A stretch of DNA of 33,243 nucleotides from Acidimicrobiaceae bacterium (GCA_003159795.1 PLPK01000039.1:19586-52828), one strand, 5' to 3'. Positions 10,175 through 18,471 are shown, counted from the first letter of the stretch. Translations and numbers: made by a program. Notes: generated by a model from the letters alone, not told the origin.

Positions 10175-11418
10175 TTGGGGTTCCTCCAGCTCTCCTCGAG
10201 CTCCGTGAAGGCGTCGAACGAGGGTTTGATGACCGCCGAGGCGCCGAGCGTGTCCCCGAAGGCCTCGACCGTCTTCAGGCCCGTCCCGGTGATGCAGGCG
10301 ACGACGCGTTCGTCGCGCCGCACGACCCCCTCCCGGGCGAGAATCGCGAGACAGGCGATCGTGACGCCGCCGGCGGTCTCGGCGAAGATCCCCTCGGTCC
10401 GGGCGAGCAGCCGGATCCCGTCGATGATCTCGGCGTCGGTCGCCGCGGCGATCGAACCGGACGATGAGCGCACCGCGCGCAGCGCGGCCTCGCCGTCGGC
10501 CGGGCTCCCGATGGCGAGCGACTTCGCGATCGTGTCGGGGCGAACCGGGGTGGGGACCTCGGCCCCGGCGGCCAGGGCCTTGGCGACCGGGGCGCAGCCC
10601 GCCGCCTGGGCGCCCGAGATCCGCACCCGCCGGTCCCCCTCGACGAGCCCCACGAGGCCCAGTTCGCTGAATCCCTTGTCGATCTTGGTGAGCAGGCTCC
10701 CGGAGGCGATCGGCACGACGACGTGGTCCGGGAGTTCCCAGCCGAGCTGTTCGGCGACCTCGAAGGCCACCGTCTTGGAGCCCTCGGCGTAGTACGCGCG
10801 CAGGTTGATGTTGACGAACGCCCAGTCGTCGCGCTCGTCGGCGATCTCGGCGCACAAGCGGTTGACCTCGTCGTAGACGCCGTCGATCGCGACGACGCGG
10901 GCCCCGAACACCGCGGTCGTCGTGATCTTTGTGCGCTCGAGGTCGGCGGGCACGAAGACGTAGCACTCCATACCGGCACGGGCCGCGTGCGCCGCCACGG
11001 AGTTGGCGAGGTTCCCTGTCGACGCGCACGCCGCCACCTTGAAGCCGAGCTCGCGCGCCCGGGTCAGCGCGACCGACGTGACCCGGTCCTTGAACGAGCC
11101 GGTCGGGTTGCGGGTGTCGTCTTTCAGCCAGAGCTCGCCGAGGCCCAGCTCGGCGGCGAGCCGGTCGGCGCGGATGAGCGGCGTGTAGCCGGCCCCGAGG
11201 TCGACCGCCCCGACAGGGTCGGCGGGGAGGAGGTCGGCGTAGCGCCAGATCGACGGCGGCCCCCCGGCGATCCGGGCGTGATCCACGCGGCGGGCGACGG
11301 CGTCGTAGTCGTAGACCACCTCGAGCGGGCCGAAGCACCATTCGCAGACGTAGAGGGCTTTCGAGCCGAAGAGCCGCCCACATTCGCGGCAGCGCAGACC
11401 ATTGGTCGGCGAGGTCAC
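10171..11418 (-). CDS. Threonine-synthase-like PLP enzyme with zinc ribbon, paired with MoaD
   Basis: This 415-residue fold-type II PLP enzyme starts with a four-cysteine ribbon (CRECG and CEWC; Cys10, 13, 25, 28). The PLP lysine motif NPTGSFKDR follows (Lys110), then ACASTGNLANS and a Ser/Gly-rich phosphate loop, PIASGSLLTKIDK. Standard annotation would call it ThrC, but a second, ordinary thrC follows hom at 31925. This copy has SFKDRVT where that one has SFKDRGM. GTG 11418 is chosen because GAGGAGGAAG lies directly upstream; the 46 extra residues of the track ORF are riboswitch RNA misread as protein. A four-base overlap joins it to the MoaD gene. With SAM control, I infer a sulfur-carrier-dependent synthase, possibly using O-phosphohomoserine to make homocysteine. 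A second threonine synthase remains possible. Confidence 0.85.
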   Translation of the reverse strand: MTSPTNGLRCRECGRLFGSKALYVCEWCFGPLEVVYDYDAVARRVDHARIAGGPPSIWRYADLLPADPVGAVDLGAGYTPLIRADRLAAELGLGELWLKDDTRNPTGSFKDRVTSVALTRARELGFKVAACASTGNLANSVAAHAARAGMECYVFVPADLERTKITTTAVFGARVVAIDGVYDEVNRLCAEIADERDDWAFVNINLRAYYAEGSKTVAFEVAEQLGWELPDHVVVPIASGSLLTKIDKGFSELGLVGLVEGDRRVRISGAQAAGCAPVAKALAAGAEVPTPVRPDTIAKSLAIGSPADGEAALRAVRSSSGSIAAATDAEIIDGIRLLARTEGIFAETAGGVTIACLAILAREGVVRRDERVVACITGTGLKTVEAFGDTLGASAVIKPSFDAFTELEESWRNPK

Positions 11419-11429
11419 AGCTTCCTCCT

Positions 11430-11526
11430 CATCGATCGGGCATTGGCACCTGGTGGCGAGTGGTGAACACTCGGAACTGGTTGCCGCGGCGTCTTCGGGC
11501 CCGTCCCTCAGCCGCTCTGGATGATG
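11430..11526 (-). promoter_or_regulatory. SAM-I (S-box) riboswitch
   Basis: On the minus strand the 97-nt element carries the conserved core in order: AGAGCGGCTGAGGGAC, GGGCCCGAAGACGCC, GCGGCAACC and AGGTGCCAATGCCC. P2 is GCGGC/GCCGC and contains the UGA/GA kink-turn bases. A GAGTG-TTCAC-CACTC hairpin follows. P1 forms between CATCATC and GATCGATG with one bulged C. The 3' strand of P1 touches the AGGAGG ribosome-binding site of the ThrC-like gene, so SAM binding would probably block translation initiation rather than end transcription. A promoter fits directly upstream. The match to the family consensus is by eye; a covariance-model search would confirm it. Confidence 0.93.
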
Positions 11527-11532
11527 GGTGCA

Positions 11533-11561
11533 AGTCTGGTCGGCGGGTCCCGACAAGTCAA
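11533..11561 (-). promoter_or_regulatory. Promoter of the SAM riboswitch operon
   Basis: TTGACT (-35, 11556-11561) and CAGACT (-10, 11533-11538) are separated by 17 nt. The predicted transcription start falls within a few bases of the riboswitch P1 helix. Confidence 0.65.
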
Positions 11562-11680
11562 AATGGCCCGTCGTTGCTCGCTACCTGGGACGCGGCGAAG
11601 ATGGTCGGTGTGACGGCCCTTTCCGACGTGCTTCCCGGGGTCGGTCCCGTGTCGGGAGATTGCGGCGAGGCGCCCGGATC

Positions 11681-13072
11681 GTGAGCGATCTCGTCGTCGT
11701 CGCGACCCGGGGACCGTTCGCGCTCCGCCTCGAGGCGGGCGAGGTGGTGGCCGGTCGCGCCGCCGGCGGGCTCGCGCCAAGCCTCGCCGCGGCGCTCGAG
11801 GGACGGCGTGCCCTCTGGATCGCCGCCGCGGCGTCCCGCGACGAGCGGGAAATCGCGGCGCGCGGCCTGCCGATCCCGGCACCCGAGGGTCTCACCGTCC
11901 GACTCGTCGTGGTACCCGACGAGATCGCCGCCGCTCACCGGCTGATTGCCAACGGCACGTTGTGGTTCCTCCACCACGGGCTGTTCGACAGGGCACATCG
12001 GCCGACGGTCGACCGCCGCTGGCACGAGGCATGGGAGCGCTACCGCGCCTACAACGCGCTGTTTGGCGATGAGATCGCGCGGCTCGCGCCGGCCTCGGCG
12101 ACGGTCGTCATCAACGACTACCAGCTCTCACTCGTCGGCGGCCGCCTCGCCGAGCTGCGTCCGGATCTCGCGACGGTCCATTTCACCCACACGCCGTTCT
12201 GTGTCCCGGAGGAACTGCGGACGCTTCCGAGCGACGTCGCGGCCGAGCTCGTCGGGTCGATCGCGTCGTGCGGTGCCGCCGGGTTCCACACCGAACGCTG
12301 GGCCGGCAACTTCCGGCGCTGCGCCGGCGAGTACCTGGCCGACGAGCCGAGGACCCTTGTCTCCCCGCTCGGAGTCGACCCGCGGCGGCTCGCCCGGGAG
12401 TCGGCCTCGCCGGGCGTCGAGGCCGCGCGCGCCAGGCTCTCCGCGGCCGTCGACGGTCGGCGCATCGTCTTCCGCAGCGACCGGTTGGAGCTGGCGAAGA
12501 ACATCGTGCGGGGCTTCGCGGCCTTCGGGGAGCTGCTCGAGGCGGAGCCGGGCTGGCGAGATTCCGTTGTCTTTCTCGCTCACCTCTACCCGTCGCGGGA
12601 GGAGCTCCCCGAATACCTCGCCTACCGCAACGAGGTGGAGCGCGCGGCCACGCGCCTGAACGAACGCTTCGGAAAGCCGGGCCGCCTACCGGTCATCCTC
12701 GAGATCGCCGACGACCACGACGCCTCCCTCGCCGCGCTGAGCTCGTACGACGTGCTCCTCGTCAACGCCCTGCGCGACGGGATGAACCTCGTCGCGAAGG
12801 AGGGCGCGGTGCTGAACACGCGGGACGGCGTGTTGTGTCTCAGCAAGGAGGTCGGCGCCTTCGAAGCGCTCGGCGAGGCGGCAGTAGCCGTCGAGCCGTT
12901 TGACATCGCGGGGACGGCCCGGGCGATACGGGAGGCGCTGGAGATGCCGGCCTCCGACCGCCACGCCCGAGCACGACGGCTCGCTGAGCTCGCGGCGCTC
13001 CACCCGCCAGCGGAGTGGCTCGAGGGCGTGGTCGCCGAGGCGCGGCCCGGCAGACGGGCGAGCACGAGCTAG
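11681..13072 (+). CDS. otsA: Trehalose-6-phosphate synthase (GT20)
   Basis: OtsA joins UDP- or GDP-glucose to glucose 6-phosphate. The 463-residue protein is the usual length. Visible family blocks are LWFLHHGLFD, VVINDYQLSLV, HFTHTPFCVPEELR, GFHTERWAGNFRR and DRLELAKNIVRGF. Near the end, ALRDGMNLVAKEG forms the nucleotide-sugar site. The canonical N-terminal GG/NRLP loop is replaced by VATRGPFALRLE and RAAGGLAPSL. GTG 11681 is preferred to the track start at 11528, because the preceding 51 codons are Arg-rich filler; GGCGAGG lies 10 nt upstream. The 11527-11680 leader otherwise holds only the divergent riboswitch promoter. It faces otsB across 17 nt. Confidence 0.92.
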   Translation: MSDLVVVATRGPFALRLEAGEVVAGRAAGGLAPSLAAALEGRRALWIAAAASRDEREIAARGLPIPAPEGLTVRLVVVPDEIAAAHRLIANGTLWFLHHGLFDRAHRPTVDRRWHEAWERYRAYNALFGDEIARLAPASATVVINDYQLSLVGGRLAELRPDLATVHFTHTPFCVPEELRTLPSDVAAELVGSIASCGAAGFHTERWAGNFRRCAGEYLADEPRTLVSPLGVDPRRLARESASPGVEAARARLSAAVDGRRIVFRSDRLELAKNIVRGFAAFGELLEAEPGWRDSVVFLAHLYPSREELPEYLAYRNEVERAATRLNERFGKPGRLPVILEIADDHDASLAALSSYDVLLVNALRDGMNLVAKEGAVLNTRDGVLCLSKEVGAFEALGEAAVAVEPFDIAGTARAIREALEMPASDRHARARRLAELAALHPPAEWLEGVVAEARPGRRASTS

Positions 13073-13089
13073 CGGGCCGCCGGCTGGAG

Positions 13090-13893
13090 TTAGCTGGCCG
13101 GGGAAGCCCGCTTGGCGAGTTCGTCGAGGAAGCCGAGCGCGCCGGCCGGCCCCTCGACGACGAAGTCAGCGCTGGCGATGAGGGCCTCGGGCGCCTCGGG
13201 GCTCGTCACCGCGACGCGCACGCCCGCGAAGTGGCGGGACTGGGCGAGTGTGTCGACCGCCGTGAACGCCGGGATGTCGCCGACGTCATCGCCGAGGACG
13301 CACCCGGCCGAACAAGCCGCGAGCAGCGACGTGACGACGGACCCCTTGTCGTTAGCGACCGGAAGGACGAGCTCGATCGCCCGCCTGCCCTGCCGGATGG
13401 CGAGGCCGTGGCCTTCGGCGATCTCGTGGGCGAGCTCGATCGCGGCCGGTGCCGCCTCCGGGGCCTGGCGCCAGTGGAGGGTGAGCGCGAGCCCCTTGTC
13501 CTCGACGAAGGCGCCCGTGGGGACGCGGGCATGGGCCTCGCGGATCGCCGCGGCGACCACCCCTGCGTAGTCGTCGACGAGCGGGTCGTAGGCGATCGAG
13601 CCGTCGGGCTCGAGGTGTTCGAGGCCGTAGTGCCCGTAGACCCCGAGACGCGCGAGGGCGGGCCCGATCCCGAGGCGCTCGACGAGAAAGGCGACCGGCC
13701 GGCCCGAAACGACGGCGACGACGCCGAAACGTGCCGTCAGGCGCGCGAGCACGTCGATGGCACCGGGGAGTGGTGGCGCCTCGTTGGGGTTCGGGACGAT
13801 CTCCGCAAGCGTGCCGTCGTAGTCGATGATGACCCCGGTCGTGGACGGCTTCGTGGACAGAAGCGCCAGTGCCCGCTCGACGGCCGGGTTCAG
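13090..13893 (-). CDS. otsB: Trehalose-6-phosphate phosphatase, apparent CTG start
   Basis: OtsB removes phosphate from trehalose 6-phosphate. It is a HAD hydrolase. The ORF track begins at 13752 and loses the catalytic motif. Reading upstream in the same frame gives NPAVERALALL, then VIIDYDGTLAEIVPNPNEAP with the nucleophile Asp of DYDGT. The cap and C-terminal core follow, with GRRAIELVLPVANDKGSVV and CVLGDDVGDIPAF (acidic metal site). No ATG, GTG or TTG lies in frame between the upstream gene and DYDGT. The only fitting start is CTG 13893, whose CTGA overlaps the DUF3263 stop like a normal coupled junction. That gives 267 residues, the family length. Otherwise a start codon has been mutated or misread. 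Confidence 0.85.
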   Translation of the reverse strand: MNPAVERALALLSTKPSTTGVIIDYDGTLAEIVPNPNEAPPLPGAIDVLARLTARFGVVAVVSGRPVAFLVERLGIGPALARLGVYGHYGLEHLEPDGSIAYDPLVDDYAGVVAAAIREAHARVPTGAFVEDKGLALTLHWRQAPEAAPAAIELAHEIAEGHGLAIRQGRRAIELVLPVANDKGSVVTSLLAACSAGCVLGDDVGDIPAFTAVDTLAQSRHFAGVRVAVTSPEAPEALIASADFVVEGPAGALGFLDELAKRASPAS

Positions 13894-14156
13894 TGCGGTC
13901 GACGTTGACGGGGGGCTTCGGCGAAGAACACGGCGCGCCGACGTTCGACGCGGCGGCGCCTCATGCGGTGAACGACGAGCGGGTCATACGCGGCGGCATC
14001 GTCGGAGTCGGCGAGCGCCGAGACGATCGCGTAGTACCGCGCCGGGGAGATGTCGAGCCGGGCACGTATCGCGTCCCGTTTGCTCGATTTGTCAGACAGC
14101 GTCCACCACTCGCGCTCGAAATCGAGCACCGCGCGCTCGAGTGATGTCAGCGACAT
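13890..14156 (-). CDS. DUF3263-family small protein
   Basis: This 88-residue protein begins MSLTSLERAVLDFEREWW and contains KRDAIRARLDISPARYYAIVSALAD, the typical DUF3263 pattern. A basic tail (HRMRRRRVERRRAVFF) follows. The middle looks like a helix-turn-helix, so DNA binding is plausible, but the family's function is not known to me. ATG 14156 is preferred to the track's 14180 start because relatives begin at this MSLT-LE segment. It is the first gene of a two-gene unit with otsB (4-nt overlap), suggesting a regulatory or accessory link to trehalose metabolism; that link is inference. Confidence 0.85.
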   Translation of the reverse strand: MSLTSLERAVLDFEREWWTLSDKSSKRDAIRARLDISPARYYAIVSALADSDDAAAYDPLVVHRMRRRRVERRRAVFFAEAPRQRRPH

Positions 14157-14201
14157 GGCCTGTTTTCCACAGCTCGACAATGCCGTGACGAGGCCCGCGA
14201 A

Positions 14202-14236
14202 GCAAGCATCCTTGCCTGTCCCGCCTTTTAGGCGGG
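14202..14236. repeat. Two tandem hairpins upstream of the DUF3263 gene
   Basis: GCAAG-CATC-CTTGC (14202-14215) and CCCGCC-TTTTA-GGCGGG (14220-14236) are perfect stems separated by four bases. They could be a structured leader of the DUF3263-otsB transcript, a distal terminator for acnA, or a copy of a dispersed palindromic repeat. Sequence alone does not decide. Confidence 0.45.
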
Positions 14237-14489
14237 TTGTGCACTACCGAGAGCGATCCCATCCGGGGCATTTCGGCGGCACGCGGACGACCGAGGGAGC
14301 GGCCGGAGCGCGGCGAGCACGCGCGCCACGGCCAGATTCTTGGCTCTATCTCCGGGCAAGGTGGTACAGGGCGAGGCCCGGCTGGCGTCCACCGAGGCGA
14401 CATCGACCGCGACGGAGGACCTGCGCGGCGGAGACCCGTCCGGCGAACGGGCGCCCCGCGCCCGAAGCCTGCCGCCCGGCGCGGTGCCG
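14237..14489. other. No gene seen between acnA and the hairpins
   Basis: Frames crossing this stretch give only Arg/Pro-rich translations typical of non-coding GC-rich DNA. I found no family motif, tRNA or clear promoter. It is downstream of acnA and upstream of DUF3263. Confidence 0.6.
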
Positions 14490-17165
14490 TCAGGTCCCGA
14501 GGAGCCTGCGCACGACGTAGGGAAGGATGCCGCCGTGCCGGTAGTACTCCTCCTCGGTCGGGGTGTCGATCCGGACGACGGCCTCGAACTCCTTGTCGTC
14601 GGCGCACACCCTGACGTGGCGATGGATGAGACCGCCCGGCGGCGCTCCAGCCAGGCCCGACACATCGAACACCTCGGTGCCGGTGAGCCCGAGCGTCGCG
14701 GCATCGTCGCCGGGGAGGAACTCGAGGGGCGCGACACCCATCCCGATGAGGTTCGAGCGGTGGATCCGCTCGTAGCTCTCGACGAGGACGGCTCGCACGC
14801 CGAGGAGGGCGACCCCCTTCGCGGCCCAGTCCCGGGACGACCCCGACCCGTACTCCTTACCCGCCAGCAGGATGAGCGGCATGCCCTCAGTGCGGTAGGT
14901 CTCGGCGACGTCGTAGATCGAGCCGGGGACGCCCTCGGGGAGGTGGACCGAGACGCCGCCCTCCACGCCGCCCGCCAGCCCGTTGCGGATCCTCGGGTTG
15001 GCGAGCGTGCCTCGGATCATGACCTCGTGGTTCCCCCGCCGGGACCCGTAGGAGTTGAACTCGGTCGGCGGGACGCCGTTTCTGACAAGCCACTGGCCCG
15101 CCGGGCTCGAGGGCCGGATCGAACCGGCCGGCGAGATGTGATCGGTCGTCACGGAGTCGCCGAGGACGGCGAGCGCCCGGGCTCCGGTGATGTCGGTGAC
15201 CGGCCGGGGTTCCCGGGGCATGTTCTCGACGAACGGTGGACGGCGGATGTAGGTGGACGTGTCGTCCCACGCGAACTGCAGGCCGGGCGTGACGTCGAGG
15301 GACCGCCAGTTCTCGTCGCCGGCGAAGACGTCGGCGTAGTCCCTCGTGAACATCGCGGACTCGAGGCCGTCCTCGAGGACCGCTGCGACCTCAACCGCCG
15401 TCGGCCATAGTTCACGCAGGTAGACGGGCTTTCCATCCGGCGATTCCCCGAGCGGATCGCGGTAGAGGTCGACGTCCATCGTGCCGGCGAGCGCGTAGGC
15501 GACGACGAGCGGCGGTGACGCGAGGTAGTTCATCCGCACCTCGGGGTGGATGCGCCCCTCGAAGTTCCTGTTGCCCGAGAGGACCGAGACGCAGGAGAGA
15601 GACCCGGCTTCGATGGCGGCGGAGATCTCGGGGGCGAGCGGCCCCGAGTTGCCGATGCAGGTCGTGCAGCCGAAGCCGACGATGCCGAAGCCGAGCTTCT
15701 CGAGGTACGGCATGAGCCCGGTCCGGTCGAGGTAGTCGGCGACGACGCGCGAACCGGGGGCGAGCGACGTTTTCACCCAGGGCTTCGTGGTGAGACCCCG
15801 CTCGACGGCCCGCTGCGCGAGCAGCCCGGCGGCGATCATGACCTGGGGGTTCGAGGTGTTCGTGCAGCTCGTGATGGCGGCGATGACGACGCTGCCGTCG
15901 CCGATCTCGACGGCCCGGCCGTCGGCGAGCGGCGCGGGCACGCGGCGGCTCGCCGCTCCAGTCCGTGTCGTCGCCGAGCGCGAGGTGGCGAGCGAGCGGC
16001 GGAAGGCCTCCTGGGCTCGGTCGAGAGGCACCCGGTCCTGGGGGCGGGACGGCCCAGCGATGCTCGGGACCACCGTCGACAGGTCGAGCGCGAGCGTGGT
16101 GGAGTAGACGGGCTCGTGCGCCGGGTCGTGCCAAAGTCCCTGTGCCTTCGCGTACGCCTCGATGAGCCGGACGAGGGAATCGGGGCGACCGGTGAAGCGC
16201 AGGTAGCGGAGGGTCTCGGCATCGATGGGAAAGATCGTCACCGTCGAGCCGTACTCGGGCGACATGTTGCCGATCGTCGCCCGGTTCTCGAGAGGCACGT
16301 TCGCGAGGCCGGCTCCGAAGCACTCGACGAACTTGCCGACGACGCCGTGGGCCCGCAACAGCTCGGCGATCGTGAGGACGAGATCCGTCGCCGTAGCCCC
16401 CTCGACCAGCGCGCCGTCCAGCCGGAGCCCGACGACCTCGGGGACGAGCATCGAGATCGGCTGGCCGAGCATCGCCGCCTCGGCCTCGATCCCCCCGACG
16501 CCCCAGCCGACGACGCCGAGACCGTTCACCATCGTCGTATGGGAATCGGTCCCGACGAGCGTGTCGGGGTAGGCGGCACCGGTGCCGTCGGTGAAGACGA
16601 CCTGGCTTAGCAGCTCGAGGTTCACCTGGTGGCAGATCCCGGTGTCGGGGGGCACGACGCGCAGGCCGGAGAACGCCTGCTGGCCCCAGTGGAGGAACCG
16701 GTAGCGCTCGGCGTTGCGCTCGAATTCGAGACGCGCGTTCGTCACCAGAGCGTCGGGGCGGCCGGCCACGTCGACGGTGATGGAATGGTCGATGACGAGG
16801 TCGACCGCGATCTGGGGATTGACGGATCCCGGGTCGCCACCGAGTGTGCCGACGGCGTCGCGCAGCGCGGCGAGGTCGACGACGCACGGCACACCGGTGA
16901 AGTCCTGGAGCAGGATGCGGGCCGGGGAGAAGGCGATCTCGCGCGCGACGGGGGCCTGCCCCGCCGCCGAGGCGAGGGCGGCGATGTCGGCGGCGGTGAC
17001 GACCTCACCGTCCTCGTGGCGCAACAGGTTCTCGAGGAGGACCTTCAGCGAATAGGGCAGCCGATCGACGCCGAACTCGCCCGGCAGGGCGTCGAGCTGC
17101 TCGACCGTGTAGTCGGTGCCGCCGACGCTGATGCGCCCCGCGGTGCCGAACGAGTTCAGCCCCAT
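14490..17165 (-). CDS. acnA: Aconitate hydratase (AcnA/IRP type)
   Basis: Aconitase interconverts citrate and isocitrate through a [4Fe-4S] cluster. The 891-residue protein has the AcnA domain order. The N-terminal part has [18 protein letters not shown] and VCQ-loop equivalents in [22 protein letters not shown] carries one cluster cysteine, and [12 protein letters not shown] the other two. A linker leads to the swivelling domain with [16 protein letters not shown] and [13 protein letters not shown]. The [15 protein letters not shown] substrate block is present as [17 protein letters not shown] 17165 has GAAAGGAAGG upstream. It lies 32 nt after a MarR-family gene on the same strand and is probably co-transcribed with it. 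This differs from the TetR-type AcnR next to aconitase in corynebacteria and mycobacteria. Confidence 0.98.
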   Translation of the reverse strand: MGLNSFGTAGRISVGGTDYTVEQLDALPGEFGVDRLPYSLKVLLENLLRHEDGEVVTAADIAALASAAGQAPVAREIAFSPARILLQDFTGVPCVVDLAALRDAVGTLGGDPGSVNPQIAVDLVIDHSITVDVAGRPDALVTNARLEFERNAERYRFLHWGQQAFSGLRVVPPDTGICHQVNLELLSQVVFTDGTGAAYPDTLVGTDSHTTMVNGLGVVGWGVGGIEAEAAMLGQPISMLVPEVVGLRLDGALVEGATATDLVLTIAELLRAHGVVGKFVECFGAGLANVPLENRATIGNMSPEYGSTVTIFPIDAETLRYLRFTGRPDSLVRLIEAYAKAQGLWHDPAHEPVYSTTLALDLSTVVPSIAGPSRPQDRVPLDRAQEAFRRSLATSRSATTRTGAASRRVPAPLADGRAVEIGDGSVVIAAITSCTNTSNPQVMIAAGLLAQRAVERGLTTKPWVKTSLAPGSRVVADYLDRTGLMPYLEKLGFGIVGFGCTTCIGNSGPLAPEISAAIEAGSLSCVSVLSGNRNFEGRIHPEVRMNYLASPPLVVAYALAGTMDVDLYRDPLGESPDGKPVYLRELWPTAVEVAAVLEDGLESAMFTRDYADVFAGDENWRSLDVTPGLQFAWDDTSTYIRRPPFVENMPREPRPVTDITGARALAVLGDSVTTDHISPAGSIRPSSPAGQWLVRNGVPPTEFNSYGSRRGNHEVMIRGTLANPRIRNGLAGGVEGGVSVHLPEGVPGSIYDVAETYRTEGMPLILLAGKEYGSGSSRDWAAKGVALLGVRAVLVESYERIHRSNLIGMGVAPLEFLPGDDAATLGLTGTEVFDVSGLAGAPPGGLIHRHVRVCADDKEFEAVVRIDTPTEEEYYRHGGILPYVVRRLLGT

Positions 17166-17197
17166 GAAGCCTTCCTTTCCCCCGCCCGGGGCCGACG

Positions 17198-17746
17198 CTA
17201 ACTGGGCGGGACGGTCTTGGGAGCCTCCGAGTCGCCGGTGACGCGGGCCGCCTCCGGGCGGACGCGGTCGCGCAGCCGGCGCAGCAGCGCGACGAGGGTC
17301 TCGGTTTCGCTTGTGTCGAGGACGCCGGCGATCAGTGCCTCGATGTCCCGTTCATGGCGCCGGAGGGCCTCATCGGTGCGCGTCCGCCCGAGCGGGGTGA
17401 GGGCCGCGAACGCACCCCGCCGGTCGTCGGGACACGCCTCCCGGCAAACAAAGCCAGCGTTCGCGAGGCGGTCGATAGCGCGGGTCAACCCGCCGGGCGT
17501 GAGGCCGGTCTGCGCCGCCAGGTCGATCATCCGCAGCCGGGTGCCGGGGGAGCGCTCCAGGCGCACGAGTACCTCGAGGGCGAGCCCGCCCAAGCCGAGC
17601 TCGGATTCGATCCCCGGGGCGAGGGCTCGTCGCAGGCCCCCGGCCGTCTCGAACACGAGCCCGGTGAGCGTGATTCCGGGGGCCTCTGAAGGGTCGCCGG
17701 CGGCGCAAACATCGCTGACGTGCTCGTTTACCGCCTCGACGCTCAC
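17198..17746 (-). CDS. MarR-family transcriptional regulator
   Basis: This 182-residue protein has a MarR winged-helix core. [19 protein letters not shown] leads to the recognition region [29 protein letters not shown]. The wing is [20 protein letters not shown]-terminal helices should dimerise. MarR proteins usually bind palindromes in their own promoter. Here two palindromes lie in the divergent region shared with yceI, so autoregulation and yceI control are likely. The GTG 17746 start lacks a clear ribosome-binding site but overlaps the stop of a nine-codon leader ORF (GTGA). A single-base indel joining the leader to the gene, restoring an ATG 17772 start, is the alternative. acnA follows by 32 nt. 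Confidence 0.9.
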   Translation of the reverse strand: MSVEAVNEHVSDVCAAGDPSEAPGITLTGLVFETAGGLRRALAPGIESELGLGGLALEVLVRLERSPGTRLRMIDLAAQTGLTPGGLTRAIDRLANAGFVCREACPDDRRGAFAALTPLGRTRTDEALRRHERDIEALIAGVLDTSETETLVALLRRLRDRVRPEAARVTGDSEAPKTVPPS

Positions 17747-17772
17747 GGCGTCGGTTCGAGCTCGTCGTCCAT
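17743..17772 (-). CDS. Nine-codon leaderless ORF coupled to marR
   Basis: ATG 17772 opens MDDELEPTP followed by TGA, and the stop overlaps the marR GTG as GTGA. TACACT (17779-17784) lies exactly 6 nt before this ATG, so the ORF would be translated from the mRNA 5' end and hand ribosomes to marR. It is too short for the track. Expression is untested, and it could instead be the true marR N-terminus with a frameshift. Confidence 0.45.
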   Translation of the reverse strand: MDDELEPTP

Positions 17773-17788
17773 GTCAGCAGTGTACCGG

Positions 17789-17817
17789 ATTTTCGGGAAA
17801 ATGATTGCTTGGGCAAT
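17789..17817. promoter_or_regulatory. Paired palindromes, likely MarR operators
   Basis: ATTTTC-GG-GAAAAT (17789-17802) and ATTGC-TTGG-GCAAT (17804-17817) lie side by side in the marR/yceI divergent region. The first falls in the marR promoter just upstream of its -10. The second covers the yceI -35. TTGCnnnnGCAA-type palindromes are common MarR targets. Confidence 0.6.
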
Positions 17818-17832
17818 AATTGCTGATACAAT
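17805..17832 (+). promoter_or_regulatory. Promoter of yceI
   Basis: TTGCTT (-35, 17805-17810) and TACAAT (-10, 17827-17832) have a 16-nt spacer. The -35 lies inside a palindrome, as expected for a repressible promoter. The leader to the ATG is about 50 nt and ends in GAGGAGGAGAGG. Confidence 0.65.
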
Positions 17833-17889
17833 TAGTGACAGATCAAGGACACAAGACAGAACCGCAGTTCACCGAGGAGGAGAGGCACG

Positions 17890-18471
17890 ATGGCAGCAGC
17901 AACCGCAGAGCTGACGAGGGTCGTCGGGGGCGAGACCGTCCCGAACCCGGGAACCTACACACTCGACAAGACCCACACCGTCGTGGCCTTCGTCGCCCGC
18001 CACCTGATGGTGACCAAGATACGCGGCACTTTCGGCGAGTTCGAGGGAACCATCATCGTCGCCGAGGATCCAACCGAGTCGAGCGTCCAGGCGATTATCC
18101 GGACCGACAGCGTGTCGACGGGCGAGGCCCAGCGCGATGCGCACCTGCGTTCGGGTGACTTCTTCGAACAAGACAAGTACCCGACGATGACGTTCTCGAG
18201 CACCGCCGTTCGTCCGGCGGGCGACGGCAAATGGCAGGTCTCGGGAGACCTGAGCATCAAGGACGTGACCCGGCCGGTGGTGCTCGACCTCGAGTTCAAC
18301 GGCGCGACCTCGGATCCGTGGGGCGGGGTCCGACTCGGATTCTCTGCCGCGACCGACATCGACCGCACCGAGTTCGGCGTCACATGGAACACGGCGCTTG
18401 ACGGTGGAGGCGTCGTCGTCGGCAACCGCGTGCGGATCGAGATCGAGGCGGAAGCGGTTCTCGCAAGCTAA
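17890..18471 (+). CDS. YceI-family lipocalin-like protein
   Basis: This 193-residue protein has the whole YceI domain. GTYTLDKTHTVVAFVARHLMVTKIRGTFGEF forms the first strands. TDSVSTGEAQRDAHLRSGDFFE is the conserved loop, followed by YPTMTFSST and GDLSIKDVTRPVVLDLEF, then RTEFGVTWN near the end. YceI proteins form a beta-barrel that binds polyisoprenoid or other long lipids. No signal peptide is seen (MAAATAELTRVVGG), so this copy is probably cytoplasmic, unlike E. coli YceI. A strong ribosome-binding site precedes ATG 17890. It is divergent from marR across the operator palindromes, and a hairpin follows. Confidence 0.94.
   Translation: MAAATAELTRVVGGETVPNPGTYTLDKTHTVVAFVARHLMVTKIRGTFGEFEGTIIVAEDPTESSVQAIIRTDSVSTGEAQRDAHLRSGDFFEQDKYPTMTFSSTAVRPAGDGKWQVSGDLSIKDVTRPVVLDLEFNGATSDPWGGVRLGFSAATDIDRTEFGVTWNTALDGGGVVVGNRVRIEIEAEAVLAS

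Noticed and set aside
11419-11556. 46-residue N-terminal extension of the ThrC-like ORF
   Set aside because: These codons are the SAM riboswitch; the ribosome-binding site and the zinc-ribbon start place the real start at 11418.
15412-16887. 491-residue minus-strand ORF
   Set aside because: Out-of-frame shadow of acnA, almost entirely Arg, Pro and Gly.
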